A stretch of DNA of 64,000 nucleotides, taken from Odoribacter sp. AF15-53. Its GTDB lineage: Bacteria; Bacteroidota; Bacteroidia; Bacteroidales; Marinifilaceae. Location: assembly GCF_003479425.1 (NCBI RefSeq), contig NZ_QUHC01000005.1:62001-126000 (forward strand). The letters run 5' to 3'. Positions 9,885 to 18,262 of the stretch are shown here, one piece after another; position 1 is the first letter of the stretch; every line of letters begins with the position of its first letter. The position numbers and the translations under genes were made by a program. A model generated the notes under the pieces. That model ran no database searches. It was not told the DNA's origin and saw only the letters and a list, made by a program, of their open reading frames with translations.

Positions 9885-12179
9885 ATGAGAACAATTATAC
9901 GAATTACAAAATCAGAGCTTCGGATTCTATTTTTCTCTCCTATCGCATGGCTTATACTGATTGTTTTTAGTTTTCAGGTCGGAATGGCTTATAGCGATGC
10001 TCTTGAAATGCAACTTAGGAATCAAGAACTGGGGTACCGGATGTACGCGGTTACATCTTCTTTGTTCGATGGGTATTCGGGAATACTCTCCGGATTGTTA
10101 GGCAATCTATATCTTTATATCCCGTTGTTCACGATGGGATTGATGAGCCGGGAGTTGAGTAGCGGATCAATCAAATTGCTGTATTCATCGCCGGTGTCCA
10201 ATTTCCAGATTATATTGGGAAAATACCTGGCGGTTGTGGTCTACGCATTATTGTTGTGTATAATATTGTTGGGACCGGTTGTAAGTACCTGTTTTTCTGT
10301 TCAGGCCCCGGATGTACCGATGATGTTGACGGGGATTTTCGGGGTATTCCTGACCGTCTTGGCGTATGGAGCGATCGGTTTGTTTATGTCTACGATCACG
10401 AAATATCAGGTCGTGGCTGTTGTCGGGACGCTTGCTATTCTCGCGATATTGAATTTTATAGGCGGGGTCGGGCAAGAATATGATTTTGTCCGGGATATTA
10501 CCTATTGGCTCTCGATTTCAGGCCGTGCGAAAGTGTTTATCAGCGGAATGATCAGCACGAAAGACACGCTGTATTTTATTTTGGTGATTTTTATGTTCTT
10601 GGGACTTTCCGTGATAAAACTTCAGGGAGAAAGATTGAAATTGTCTAAATGGAATACTTCGTCTAAGTATGGTGTGGTATTATTGATTGCTTTGTCTTTG
10701 GGATATATTTCGTCATTACCCGGATTTATAGCTTATTACGATTCTACCGCTACAAAGGTGAATACGCTCACGGAAGAGAGTCAAGAGATTGTCAGGAAGT
10801 TGAAAGGCGATTTGACGATCACGACTTATGTCAATTATTTGGATGAGACTTATGATCGCGGAGCTCCCCGAAATCGGATTGACGATATAGCCCAGTTCGA
10901 ACAATACTTGCGTTTCAAGCCGGAGACAAAGTTGAAGTACGTGTACTACTATGCCAAGGGATATATGCCTTATGCGAAGGCGGCTTATGATACCATGACG
11001 CTGGAACAGGTCGTGGAGGATAAATGCAGATATTCGGGATATAATCCCAAACGTTTCTTGCCTTTGGACGAGGTGTTGAAAATGGATGATATTTCAGGTG
11101 AAGACGGTCGTTTCGCCAGGGTAATCACTGCGGCAAATGGGAAAAAGGCAATGTTGCGTATTTATAAAGATAATCAGGTTCATCCGTTTGAAGCACAGAT
11201 ATCAACGGCCTTGAAAACATTGCTTCAAGAGGCTCCTGTGGTGGGTTTCGTTACCGGGCACAAGGAACGGAGCGGAGTGGATATGGGAGAGAAAGGGTAC
11301 GGTTCTTTTGCCTCGAATAAGACGTTCCGTTATTCATTGATAAATAGCGGGTATGGGATACGTGAAATCTCGTTGGATCAACCTGTCGCTGATGATATTG
11401 ATATCGTGGTGCTTGCTGATATGAGAAGTGATTTTACGGAAGAGGAATTCCGGAATTTTGATTCTTATTTAGCCCGTGGCGGGAATCTGTTTATCTTGGG
11501 AGAACCTAAACGGCAACAGTTTATGAATCCAGTGATCGAGAGGTTGGGATTACGTTTTGCCGATGGTATTATCGTGTCTCCTTCCGAGGTAAACTTGGAT
11601 GACATTATCGCGGCGAATATAAAAGAAGGGGCCGCCAAAGTGTCTGAAAATTATATCCGGTATTTTCGTAGAGGTTATTCGATTATCACACCTTCGGCAT
11701 GTGCGGTAGAGGTTATTGATACGACAAAAGGATTTAAGATAACAGAGGTGCTAGCTAGTGCAAGTAGCGGTTCCTGGATCGAGAAGGAAACAACAGATTT
11801 TATAAACGAGAAATCTGTGTTGAATCCGGCCGTGGGAGAAGTAGAAAAATCTAATTCGATTATGCTATACCTGACTCGTCCTGTAAAAAATAAAGAACAA
11901 CGTATTTTTGTTATCGGGGATGCCGATTGTATCAGCACGTTGGAGTTGTCCCAGAATCGGGCAGGATTCCGGAGTTCGAATTTCACGTTGATTACGGAGA
12001 CTTTCCGCAATATGTCATATGAAGAATTCCCGGTTGATGCTGCCCGGGTTAATCCTCCGGATGATCGGGTTGTGGTTACACAGGGTACGGTTGTTATAAA
12101 AGTGATTATCATGTGGATTATTCCGATTTTATTGATGATTGGTTGTATAACTCTTTTGATTCGAAGAAAAAGAAAATAG
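9885..12179 (+). CDS. Gldg-family fused ABC-2 permease / periplasmic auxiliary protein (copy 2)
   Basis: This is a 764-residue membrane protein with the same plan as 6587-8902. It has an N-terminal ABC-2 permease block (FFSPIAWLILIVFSFQVG; MGLMSRELSSGSIKLLYSSP) to about 245, a seventh segment near 265-285, a large GldG-like extracytoplasmic region (DIVVLADMRSDFTEEEF...GGNLFILGEPKRQQFMNP), and a last helix (IIMWIIPILLMIGCITLLI) with a basic tail. The phrase GGNL.I.GEPKRQ..MNP is shared with the third copy at 45056-47353, so copies 2 and 3 look closer to each other than to copy 1 in this segment. It is the last gene of locus 1. A strong hairpin with a T-run follows at 12203-12258. Confidence 0.88.
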   Translation: MRTIIRITKSELRILFFSPIAWLILIVFSFQVGMAYSDALEMQLRNQELGYRMYAVTSSLFDGYSGILSGLLGNLYLYIPLFTMGLMSRELSSGSIKLLYSSPVSNFQIILGKYLAVVVYALLLCIILLGPVVSTCFSVQAPDVPMMLTGIFGVFLTVLAYGAIGLFMSTITKYQVVAVVGTLAILAILNFIGGVGQEYDFVRDITYWLSISGRAKVFISGMISTKDTLYFILVIFMFLGLSVIKLQGERLKLSKWNTSSKYGVVLLIALSLGYISSLPGFIAYYDSTATKVNTLTEESQEIVRKLKGDLTITTYVNYLDETYDRGAPRNRIDDIAQFEQYLRFKPETKLKYVYYYAKGYMPYAKAAYDTMTLEQVVEDKCRYSGYNPKRFLPLDEVLKMDDISGEDGRFARVITAANGKKAMLRIYKDNQVHPFEAQISTALKTLLQEAPVVGFVTGHKERSGVDMGEKGYGSFASNKTFRYSLINSGYGIREISLDQPVADDIDIVVLADMRSDFTEEEFRNFDSYLARGGNLFILGEPKRQQFMNPVIERLGLRFADGIIVSPSEVNLDDIIAANIKEGAAKVSENYIRYFRRGYSIITPSACAVEVIDTTKGFKITEVLASASSGSWIEKETTDFINEKSVLNPAVGEVEKSNSIMLYLTRPVKNKEQRIFVIGDADCISTLELSQNRAGFRSSNFTLITETFRNMSYEEFPVDAARVNPPDDRVVVTQGTVVIKVIIMWIIPILLMIGCITLLIRRKRK

Positions 12180-12202
12180 TATTTCTTGATTATTAATATT
12201 GT

Positions 12203-12263
12203 GGTCTTGAAGATTTTTTTGTTCTGTATTTGCAGTTAAAAACAAAGGTCTTCAAGACTTTTT
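12203..12263 (+). terminator. Extended hairpin with T-run ending the ABC operon
   Basis: GTCTTGAAGA (12204-12213) pairs with TCTTCAAGAC (12249-12258). Inner pairing can continue (TTTGTT with AACAAA, and CTG with CAG), and TTTTT follows. It sits 24 bp after the last stop codon of locus 1. Each arm is itself nearly palindromic (AGTCTTGAAGAC-like), and a related palindrome recurs at 12476-12488. An intrinsic terminator is the simplest reading. Confidence 0.65.
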
Positions 12264-12426
12264 CCATTGATATACTTTTGGAACTAAATCGTGTGGTTGT
12301 GTTTTATTTTCATTAGGGAAGGTTATTTTACAAATAAGGGGTAATATTTCATGGAATGTTAAAACAGCCTTTATTAAGGCTATTTTTGAAAGATAAAGAA
12401 TTAACAAAGAATTAATGTAGAATCAT

Positions 12427-12457
12427 TTTGAATAACAAAATTAGATGTATAATTTTG
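12427..12457 (+). promoter_or_regulatory. Bacteroides-type primary promoter for the TldD/TldE operon
   Basis: TTTG (12427-12430) is followed by 19 bp and then TAATTTTG (12450-12457). This fits the Bacteroides primary-sigma consensus TTTG-N19-21-TAnnTTTG exactly. The predicted transcription start is near 12464. The leader would contain the palindrome GATCTTCAAGATC (12476-12488), a possible operator or RNA element, before the ATG at 12519. It is the best promoter I see in the window. Confidence 0.75.
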
Positions 12458-12518
12458 TTGATATCAATAGTGCGTGATCTTCAAGATCTTTAATTTAAAT
12501 GATTAATTACAATTACAA

Positions 12519-14219
12519 ATGAAAAAATTAGGATTGATTATTGTTAGTTGCTTCCTTTCCATGCTGATGGTACAAAAGACGTACGCTCAGTCGGAAGACA
12601 AGTTGTTACAACTGTTGAAGCAAGAGTTAGCAGCCGATATGCAGGAGCTACAAAAACAGGAAAATCCACCTTATCACATGAATTTCCGTGTGATGGATGA
12701 TCGGAATGTGCGAATTCAAAGTGCTTTCGGGGCGACGATGTCGTCTTCCGAGCAACGTGTACGTACGCTTGTTCCACAAGTGCGCGTGGGAGACACGAAG
12801 TTGGATAATTTTAAATATAATGCCATGGGAGCCCAGGGAGATCGAAATGGGAACTACCCGATGGCTTACTTGGGATTGGATGACGAGAAGGGTGAGGATG
12901 CCTCCCGTCAGTCGATCTGGGCAGAGGTAATGAAACGTTATAATTTTGCGGTGGAGGCTTATCAGCAAGCAAAGACCCAAAGTCAGGTAAGTGTTGCTGA
13001 CGAGGATAAAGCTCCCTCTTTCTCTGAGGCTCCGGTGGAGAAATATTACGAGGCTCCGATTCCGGCAGAGAAACAAGCGATAGATCGTGCTGCGTGGGAA
13101 AAACGGTTGAATGAAGTTTCAGCCGTATTTAAAGAAAGTCCGTTATTGCAATCCGGAGATGTAAGTTTGACTTACCGAGTACTACGCACGTATTTCGTGA
13201 ACACGGAAGGGACAGAGGTGGTACAGAATCGGACCTATGCTCGGATAATGATTAGTGCATCCATGAAAGCGGACGATGGAATGGAATTACCTTTGAACAT
13301 GTCTTATTTTGCTTATGATCCGAAAGATCTTCCTGCAAATGACCGGATGATCGCAGATGCTAAAGATATGGTAAAGCGTTTGACGGTGTTGCGTGACGCC
13401 CCAGTTGTAAATCCTTACACGGGTCCGGCAATCTTGTCCGGCCCGGCGAGTGGCGTGTTCTTTCATGAAATCTTCGGTCACCGTATCGAAGGCCACCGTT
13501 TGAAAGGTGGTGGTGAGACCTTTAAGAAAAAAGTGGGTGAGTTGGTACTGCCTGCCGAGTTCCAGGTATATTGCGATCCGACCTTACGCAGTTATGCAGG
13601 AGAAGCGTTGAACGGATTCTACTTGTATGATGATCAAGGGGTGAAAGCTCGTCGGGTTGACGTTGTAAAAGACGGTATTTTGAGAGAGTTCCTGATGAGT
13701 CGGGTACCGCTTGACGGATTCCCCAGCAGTAATGGTCATGGACGTACTTCCGGAGGTGGTGATCCCGTATCTCGCCAGTCTAACCTGGTGGTAGAAACGA
13801 CTGCTCCGAAAACGGAGGCTCAATTGCGATCCATGTTGATTGAAGAGGCTAAACGTCAGGGAAAAGAATACGGGTATTATTTCAAAGAAGTAACCAGTGG
13901 TTTCACATTGACTGGTGAAGGTGGTAGTTTGAACTCTTTCAACGTGACCCCGTTGGAAGTATACCGGGTATATGTAGACGGACGTCCGGACGAGTTGGTT
14001 CGTGGTGTAGATTTGATCGGAACACCGTTGTCGATGTTCTCCAATATCGTATGTGCCGGTGATAAGCCGAGCGTGTTCACGGGAGAGTGTGGGGCAGAAT
14101 CCGGTTGGGTTCCTGTAACGGCTAGTTCTCCGATGATTCTGGTAAGCAAAATCGAGACTCAACGTCGGGAGAAATCAAGAGAACTTCCTCCGATTTTACC
14201 GGCACCGGGAAAGAATTAA
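12519..14219 (+). CDS. Secreted TldD-like metalloprotease (zinc motif intact)
   Basis: This TldD/PmbA-family protein has an N-terminal signal peptide (about 24 residues, ending TYAQ), so it should act in the periplasm, unlike cytosolic E. coli TldD. The TldD zinc motif HExxxH is present as HEIFGH at residues 316-321, followed by RIEGHR. A conserved cysteine, C524 in GECGAESGWVPV, fits the third zinc ligand of TldD. It is 566 residues long, extended at the N-terminus compared with cytosolic TldD. The next gene, 71 bp away, is a related protein lacking the motif, so the pair mirrors the TldD (active)/TldE (inactive) heterodimer. The known family role is cleavage of unstructured peptides and leader peptides. 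The substrate here is unknown. Confidence 0.9.
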   Translation: MKKLGLIIVSCFLSMLMVQKTYAQSEDKLLQLLKQELAADMQELQKQENPPYHMNFRVMDDRNVRIQSAFGATMSSSEQRVRTLVPQVRVGDTKLDNFKYNAMGAQGDRNGNYPMAYLGLDDEKGEDASRQSIWAEVMKRYNFAVEAYQQAKTQSQVSVADEDKAPSFSEAPVEKYYEAPIPAEKQAIDRAAWEKRLNEVSAVFKESPLLQSGDVSLTYRVLRTYFVNTEGTEVVQNRTYARIMISASMKADDGMELPLNMSYFAYDPKDLPANDRMIADAKDMVKRLTVLRDAPVVNPYTGPAILSGPASGVFFHEIFGHRIEGHRLKGGGETFKKKVGELVLPAEFQVYCDPTLRSYAGEALNGFYLYDDQGVKARRVDVVKDGILREFLMSRVPLDGFPSSNGHGRTSGGGDPVSRQSNLVVETTAPKTEAQLRSMLIEEAKRQGKEYGYYFKEVTSGFTLTGEGGSLNSFNVTPLEVYRVYVDGRPDELVRGVDLIGTPLSMFSNIVCAGDKPSVFTGECGAESGWVPVTASSPMILVSKIETQRREKSRELPPILPAPGKN

Positions 14220-14290
14220 GAGTTAAAAGCTAATGAATTGGGTGATTTTTTTAATCACGGGGTCATTGAAATCTAAAATCTAAAATTGAA

Positions 14291-15943
14291 ATGAAATATA
14301 TATTACCAATATTATTATTTTTCCTGCTGGTGGGGCCGTTAGCCGCACAGAATGAGAAAGATCAAGTGATCTTCAAGGCTATGCAGGATGAGATGCAACG
14401 CGGCAAGGAGCAATTGATGTTGCCGGGGATGCCGAAGCCGTATTATCAGGCTTTCACGTTGGGACGTATCCATCAGTTTGAAGTGGTTGCTTCATTGGGT
14501 GGTGTTACGAATTTTTATGAATCGCCTTGGATGGCAACCGGTGGAGTTCAAATGTTTTTGGGTGATTATGCTCATAATAATGATATCGGCTATGCTTGTG
14601 CGTCAGTACAAGCCGGGATGCCGGAAACTCCCGATTATGACGTGATGCGGAGGAATTTTTGGCTAGGAGCGGATGCCATTTACAAGTATTCTTTACAGGC
14701 TGCTGCCATGAAGGATGCTTATTTGAAAGCTAATCCGAGAACCGGGGAGATGGCCGATTTAAAGGATCAACAGAAAGTGGATCCCGTGACGAAGTTGGAA
14801 GAACCGAAAAATGCTTACACGATTGATCGTACGGCTTTGGAGAAAATGGCAGAGGAATTATCTCTTATCTTTAAAGATTACAAGGATATTTATAATTCTT
14901 CCGTAGTGATCACGGGACAAGAGATGGAAGTGTACAAGACGACAACGGATGGTGTTGTCTTGAAAGAACCGTTACGTTATGCAAGCTTGTATGCAACCGG
15001 GTATGTACTTACGGAAGATGGAGTTCGGATCGACGATACGTATTCCGTGTTGGTTGCTCGTCCGGATGATTTACCTTCTTTGGATGAATTGAAGAAAGGC
15101 GTTAAGGCTTTTGCAGATGGGTTGATTGCATTAAAGAATGCTCCCGCAATTACCGAATATTATGCCGGGCCGGTATTATTCGAGGGGGGAGCGTCTTCAA
15201 CTGTTCTCACAAGAAACTTGATATACCAGGGTGGGCTTATCGCTTATCGTAAGCCGGATTCGGATCGTGTTCAACCGAAGAAAACGTTGGATGACCGTTT
15301 GGGAATGAAGATTATTGATACCCGTTTGACAGTTAAGAATTACAGCTCGTTGGAGAAATATAACGGGGTTCAGTTGTTAGGTGCTTATGATATTGATGCA
15401 GAAGGTATCGTGCCGGCAAAAGAGATCACGTTGGTTGAGAATGGTATTTTTAAGGGGATGTTGAACGGATGTATTCCTACGGTACATGCCCCCCAATCGA
15501 CAGGTAGCTCTCGTTTCTTGTTATCCAGTCGGAACGGAATGCACACGACCGCTCCCGGAACGATCCATATCAAGGTGGATAAAGGTACAAAACCTGAAAA
15601 GATGAAGAGCGCTTTGATTAAAGCCGCGAAAGAAGAAGGTTTGAAGTATGCTTACATCGTGCGTAGTTTGGCAGGAAAAGCTTCTTGTATTTATCGGGTA
15701 GACCTGAAAGACGGAAGTGAAACGCAAGTACGTTTCGGTGATGTGAGCGGGTTTACGTTGGCAAACTTGAAACGTATGCTGAACATATCCAGTAAGGAGA
15801 ATGTAAGTAATTATATCCTGAACGGTCAGGTATTGTCTTCTTTGATTTACCCGTCTTCTATTCTGGTTGAGAATATCGAGATCAACAAGTCAGACGTGAA
15901 GAAAGATAAAGAACAAGTATTGACTTTCCCGTTGCAGAGATAG
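14291..15943 (+). CDS. Secreted TldE/PmbA-like partner protein (no zinc motif)
   Basis: This 550-residue protein has a signal peptide (MKYILPILLFFLLVGPLAAQ) and the same overall plan as the preceding TldD-like protein (IDRTALEKMAEELSLIFKDY against IDRAAWEKRLNEVSAVFKES). Where the partner has FFHEIFGHRIEGH, this protein has FEGGASSTVLTRNLI, with no HExxxH. The C-terminal cysteine region is also absent (GQVLSSLIYPSSILVENIEI). This is what is known of TldE/PmbA, the non-catalytic half of the TldD/TldE heterodimer. It is transcribed with its partner and ends at a clear intrinsic terminator. The heterodimer is inferred from family knowledge and adjacency. Confidence 0.85.
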   Translation: MKYILPILLFFLLVGPLAAQNEKDQVIFKAMQDEMQRGKEQLMLPGMPKPYYQAFTLGRIHQFEVVASLGGVTNFYESPWMATGGVQMFLGDYAHNNDIGYACASVQAGMPETPDYDVMRRNFWLGADAIYKYSLQAAAMKDAYLKANPRTGEMADLKDQQKVDPVTKLEEPKNAYTIDRTALEKMAEELSLIFKDYKDIYNSSVVITGQEMEVYKTTTDGVVLKEPLRYASLYATGYVLTEDGVRIDDTYSVLVARPDDLPSLDELKKGVKAFADGLIALKNAPAITEYYAGPVLFEGGASSTVLTRNLIYQGGLIAYRKPDSDRVQPKKTLDDRLGMKIIDTRLTVKNYSSLEKYNGVQLLGAYDIDAEGIVPAKEITLVENGIFKGMLNGCIPTVHAPQSTGSSRFLLSSRNGMHTTAPGTIHIKVDKGTKPEKMKSALIKAAKEEGLKYAYIVRSLAGKASCIYRVDLKDGSETQVRFGDVSGFTLANLKRMLNISSKENVSNYILNGQVLSSLIYPSSILVENIEINKSDVKKDKEQVLTFPLQR

Positions 15944-15969
15944 TATATTTGAAATATAGGAACACAGGG

Positions 15970-16004
15970 AACCCTTGATTCATTCGTGGATCAAGGGTTT
16001 TTTT
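15970..16004 (+). terminator. Intrinsic terminator after the TldD/TldE pair
   Basis: A perfect 10-bp stem AACCCTTGAT / ATCAAGGGTT (15970-15979 with 15990-15999) has a 10-nt loop and an eight-T run (15997-16004). It separates the peptidase operon from the downstream sigma factor. Confidence 0.92.
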
Positions 16005-16055
16005 ATGGATGTTCTGTTTTAGGCAATCTATTTTATGTTTTCTCAAATAAATTTG

Positions 16056-16063
16056 TATTTTTG
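16056..16063 (+). promoter_or_regulatory. Candidate -7 box (TATTTTTG) for the ECF sigma gene
   Basis: TATTTTTG matches TAnnTTTG. No good TTTG -33 element lies 19-21 bp upstream (the region reads TTTTATG). Transcription would start near 16070, which argues that translation begins at ATG 16088 rather than GTG 16070. Confidence 0.45.
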
Positions 16064-16087
16064 CCCTAGGTGTCTGTTATTAATAAG

Positions 16088-16633
16088 ATGAAGGAGTTGA
16101 AAAATACAATAAATGAAAAATTCAGATTCGAGCAAATTTATAAAGAATACTCGAAGCCTATGTTTTTGTATGCTGTTAGTTTTTTGATTTCGGAAGAAGA
16201 GGCGGAGGATGTAATACAGGAGGTGTTTATTAATTTCTGGAAAGACAATACTTTTCAGAAAATTCAAAGTGTAGTTACGAAGACATATTTGTTCCGGTCG
16301 GTGAAGAATAATTGCTTGAATCGCCTGAAAAAGAAAGATGTGTTGCAAGATCGGTTGGACGTGCTTCGGGAGGAGGTGGTTGAAGAAGAGATGATGACTT
16401 GGAATGACACGTTGATTCAAGAGGTTGAGACTGAAATAGACCGGATGCCGGAACAGACAAAAGAAATTATTCGAGGGGTATTTTTTCATGAAATGAAGTA
16501 TCAAGAGGTGGCAGATCAGTTGGGAATATCAATAAATACGGTGAAAACGTTGTTGAAAAACGGGATGAAACACCTGCGGGAACGTTTTGATGAACGAATG
16601 GATTTATTCCTTGTGATTGCTTTGATGAAATAA
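16088..16633 (+). CDS. ECF RNA polymerase sigma factor (FecI-like)
   Basis: This ECF sigma factor should redirect RNA polymerase to the adjacent SusC locus when released or activated by FecR. Region 2 is seen in YKEYSKPMFLYAVSFLI...EDVIQEVFINFW near the N-terminus. Region 4 is MPEQTKEIIRGVFFHEMKYQEVADQLGISINTVKTLLK, with a helix-turn-helix. I use ATG 16088 (MKELKNTINEKF) because the likely promoter overlaps GTG 16070. Length is about 181 residues, normal for the group. The C-terminus ends in a short hydrophobic stretch (MDLFLVIALMK). Unusually, about 350 bp with a very long inverted repeat separates it from its FecR gene. Confidence 0.92.
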   Translation: MKELKNTINEKFRFEQIYKEYSKPMFLYAVSFLISEEEAEDVIQEVFINFWKDNTFQKIQSVVTKTYLFRSVKNNCLNRLKKKDVLQDRLDVLREEVVEEEMMTWNDTLIQEVETEIDRMPEQTKEIIRGVFFHEMKYQEVADQLGISINTVKTLLKNGMKHLRERFDERMDLFLVIALMK

Positions 16634-16727
16634 TTTGTTGAATCTGCATGCTATCGTAACACAAGGCATAGGGCATCCCTTGTTTTGGGTTGGGCTATCC
16701 TTTCTCTTGCTCAAGAACGTAACAACT

Positions 16728-16785
16728 ACACAACACCAACGGAACATAGACACAAATATGTGTCTATGTTCCGTTGGTGTTGTGT
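16728..16785. repeat. 27-bp perfect inverted repeat with 4-nt loop, between sigma and FecR genes
   Basis: Bases 16728-16754 are perfectly complementary to 16759-16785, with AATA between them. No T-run follows. It lies in a 349-bp non-coding gap (16634-16982) in which weaker flanking symmetry can be seen: TAATTTGT (16631-16638) against ACAAATTA (16861-16868), and GGTTGGGCTATCC against GGTATAGCCGAAC. The gap may be a miniature inverted-repeat element or a large RNA hairpin affecting sigma/FecR stoichiometry. Nothing else codes convincingly here. Confidence 0.9.
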
Positions 16786-16982
16786 CAGGATTGGCTTGTT
16801 GTCCAAGTGTAAGGGTTAAGGAGGTATAGCCGAACGAGGTCCATTCCAAGGCGACGTTGTACAAATTAGTCTTGTCTGTTATAGACCATGTAAATCGGGG
16901 GCCGATTATTTTTTTTCAAAAAAAATCTTTTTGATTCACCCGATTTCCATTTTTGTTGTCTATACGGGAAAGAAGATGAATT

Positions 16983-18158
16983 ATGGAGACGTGGAATGAA
17001 ATAGATGAATGGATTGCCCGGTACAGGCAGGGTGAGCTTTCCGAGGAAAACCGGGCGAAATTGATCCGGTGGTTGGAGGCTTCGCCGGAACATGAAAAAC
17101 AGTTCCAGGACATGCTTGAAACGGAAATTCGGGTGGATGCGGTTGGTAAATGGGGTAAACTGGACCGGATGCAAGAGAGGGTATGGCTGCGTATAGCCCC
17201 TGTACTGGTGAGTCGTAAAAGGCAATTATATATATGGGGGTTGCGTGTTGCAGCTGTAATTACTCTACTGGTGGGGGTGTTTTTCGTGTGGCAGGAACGG
17301 CAGGAACCCAAGGAAAAATCGGTGTCGATTGCAAGCATATTGCAGGTGGAGGCCGGGTCTTCGAGAGCAATTTTAGAGACTTCTTCTGGGGTGAAGATCG
17401 AATTGAAAGAGGGTGAGACATGTCAGGTAGCAGATATTGCCGGGGTTAGTGTGATACAGGATTCAACCGGCGGGGTTCGGTTCGAGGATACGGGAGATTC
17501 CGGAGAAAAAGGAATAGAGAACAGTACGATAGTCGTTCCTAAGGAAGGGGAGTACTTTGTCGAGTTGAGTGATGGTACAAGGGTTTGGATAAATTCAGAT
17601 TCCCGGTTAGAATTTCCGAATCGCTTTCATGGAGATACCCGTGAGGTGAAATTGAAAGGTGAAGCCTATTTTGAGGTAGCGTCTAATCCGGAGAAACCGT
17701 TTTACGTGCATGCCGAAGAGGCAGAAGTGCGTGTTTTGGGGACGGCATTTAACGTGATGGCCTATGAGGACGATAAGCGCACGGAGGTTGCTTTATTGCA
17801 TGGGAAAGTGAGTTTTGACGCGGGAAAGAATGCTTGTGTGCTTGCTCCGGGAGAAATAGCAATTTTGGACCGGGCAAGTGGACAAACTACGGTTCGGAAA
17901 GGTGATGTAGGGGCCATCGTGGATTGGAAAAAGGGTAGATTTAATTTCGAAGATATGCCCTTGGAAGAGTTGATTGCGAAATTATCCCGTTGGTATGGAG
18001 TGACGTTTGTTTTTGGAGACGATGCCGCTAGGCATTTGCGTTTCTCCGGGGCGGTGACTAAATATAGAACTTTGGATTACGTGCTGAATATGATATCGAA
18101 AACGACAGATGTGGCGTTTGCGGAGAAAGAAGGTAAAATTGTGATTCATGTAAAATAG
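16983..18158 (+). CDS. FecR-family anti-sigma factor
   Basis: This inner-membrane regulator couples SusC occupancy to the ECF sigma factor. A cytosolic N-terminal segment (1-80, with EIDEWIARYRQGELSEE...LIRWLEASPEHEKQF) precedes one membrane helix (about 82-104, WGLRVAAVITLLVGVFFVW). The periplasmic FecR domain follows (about 180-285, VPKEGEYFVELSDGTRVWINSDSRL and VRVLGTAFNVMAY). The C-terminal DUF4974-type STN-contact domain is at about 315-391 (FEDMPLEELIAKLSRWYGVTF). Length 391 is typical. It lies upstream of the SusC at 18263, whose STN domain is the expected partner. Confidence 0.94.
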   Translation: METWNEIDEWIARYRQGELSEENRAKLIRWLEASPEHEKQFQDMLETEIRVDAVGKWGKLDRMQERVWLRIAPVLVSRKRQLYIWGLRVAAVITLLVGVFFVWQERQEPKEKSVSIASILQVEAGSSRAILETSSGVKIELKEGETCQVADIAGVSVIQDSTGGVRFEDTGDSGEKGIENSTIVVPKEGEYFVELSDGTRVWINSDSRLEFPNRFHGDTREVKLKGEAYFEVASNPEKPFYVHAEEAEVRVLGTAFNVMAYEDDKRTEVALLHGKVSFDAGKNACVLAPGEIAILDRASGQTTVRKGDVGAIVDWKKGRFNFEDMPLEELIAKLSRWYGVTFVFGDDAARHLRFSGAVTKYRTLDYVLNMISKTTDVAFAEKEGKIVIHVK

Positions 18159-18188
18159 TAGAGCTTGTATGATGATAAGCTAAAAAAA

Positions 18189-18222
18189 TATCCCGGATAG
18201 TGGTGACGCACGATCCGAGATA
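18189..18222 (+). other. Hairpin in the FecR-SusC intergenic region
   Basis: TATCCCGGAT (18189-18198) pairs with ATCCGAGATA (18213-18222), giving 9 of 10 pairs. It lies in a 104-bp gap before the SusC start. No T-run follows. The homologous gap in locus 3 has a hairpin at the same place (30963-30993). Possible roles are mRNA processing, attenuation or 5'-leader structure for the susC messenger. Confidence 0.6.
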
Positions 18223-18262
18223 AGAGCTTGTTAATATTTATAATTAACTTAATTACAAAGGT

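Noticed and set aside
5650..12179. Gliding-motility locus
   Set aside because: Although the ABC proteins resemble GldA/GldF/GldG, no other gliding genes (gldJ, gldK-N, sprA) are present and the cassettes sit in nutrient-uptake loci.
13584..14162. 192-codon open frame on the minus strand
   Set aside because: It is antisense to the conserved TldD-like gene, including its cysteine region, and has no start context or recognisable domain.
16604..16864. Short open frames on both strands across the sigma-FecR gap
   Set aside because: They run through the large inverted repeat, mirror each other and show no signal, domain or ribosome-binding context; the palindrome explains them.
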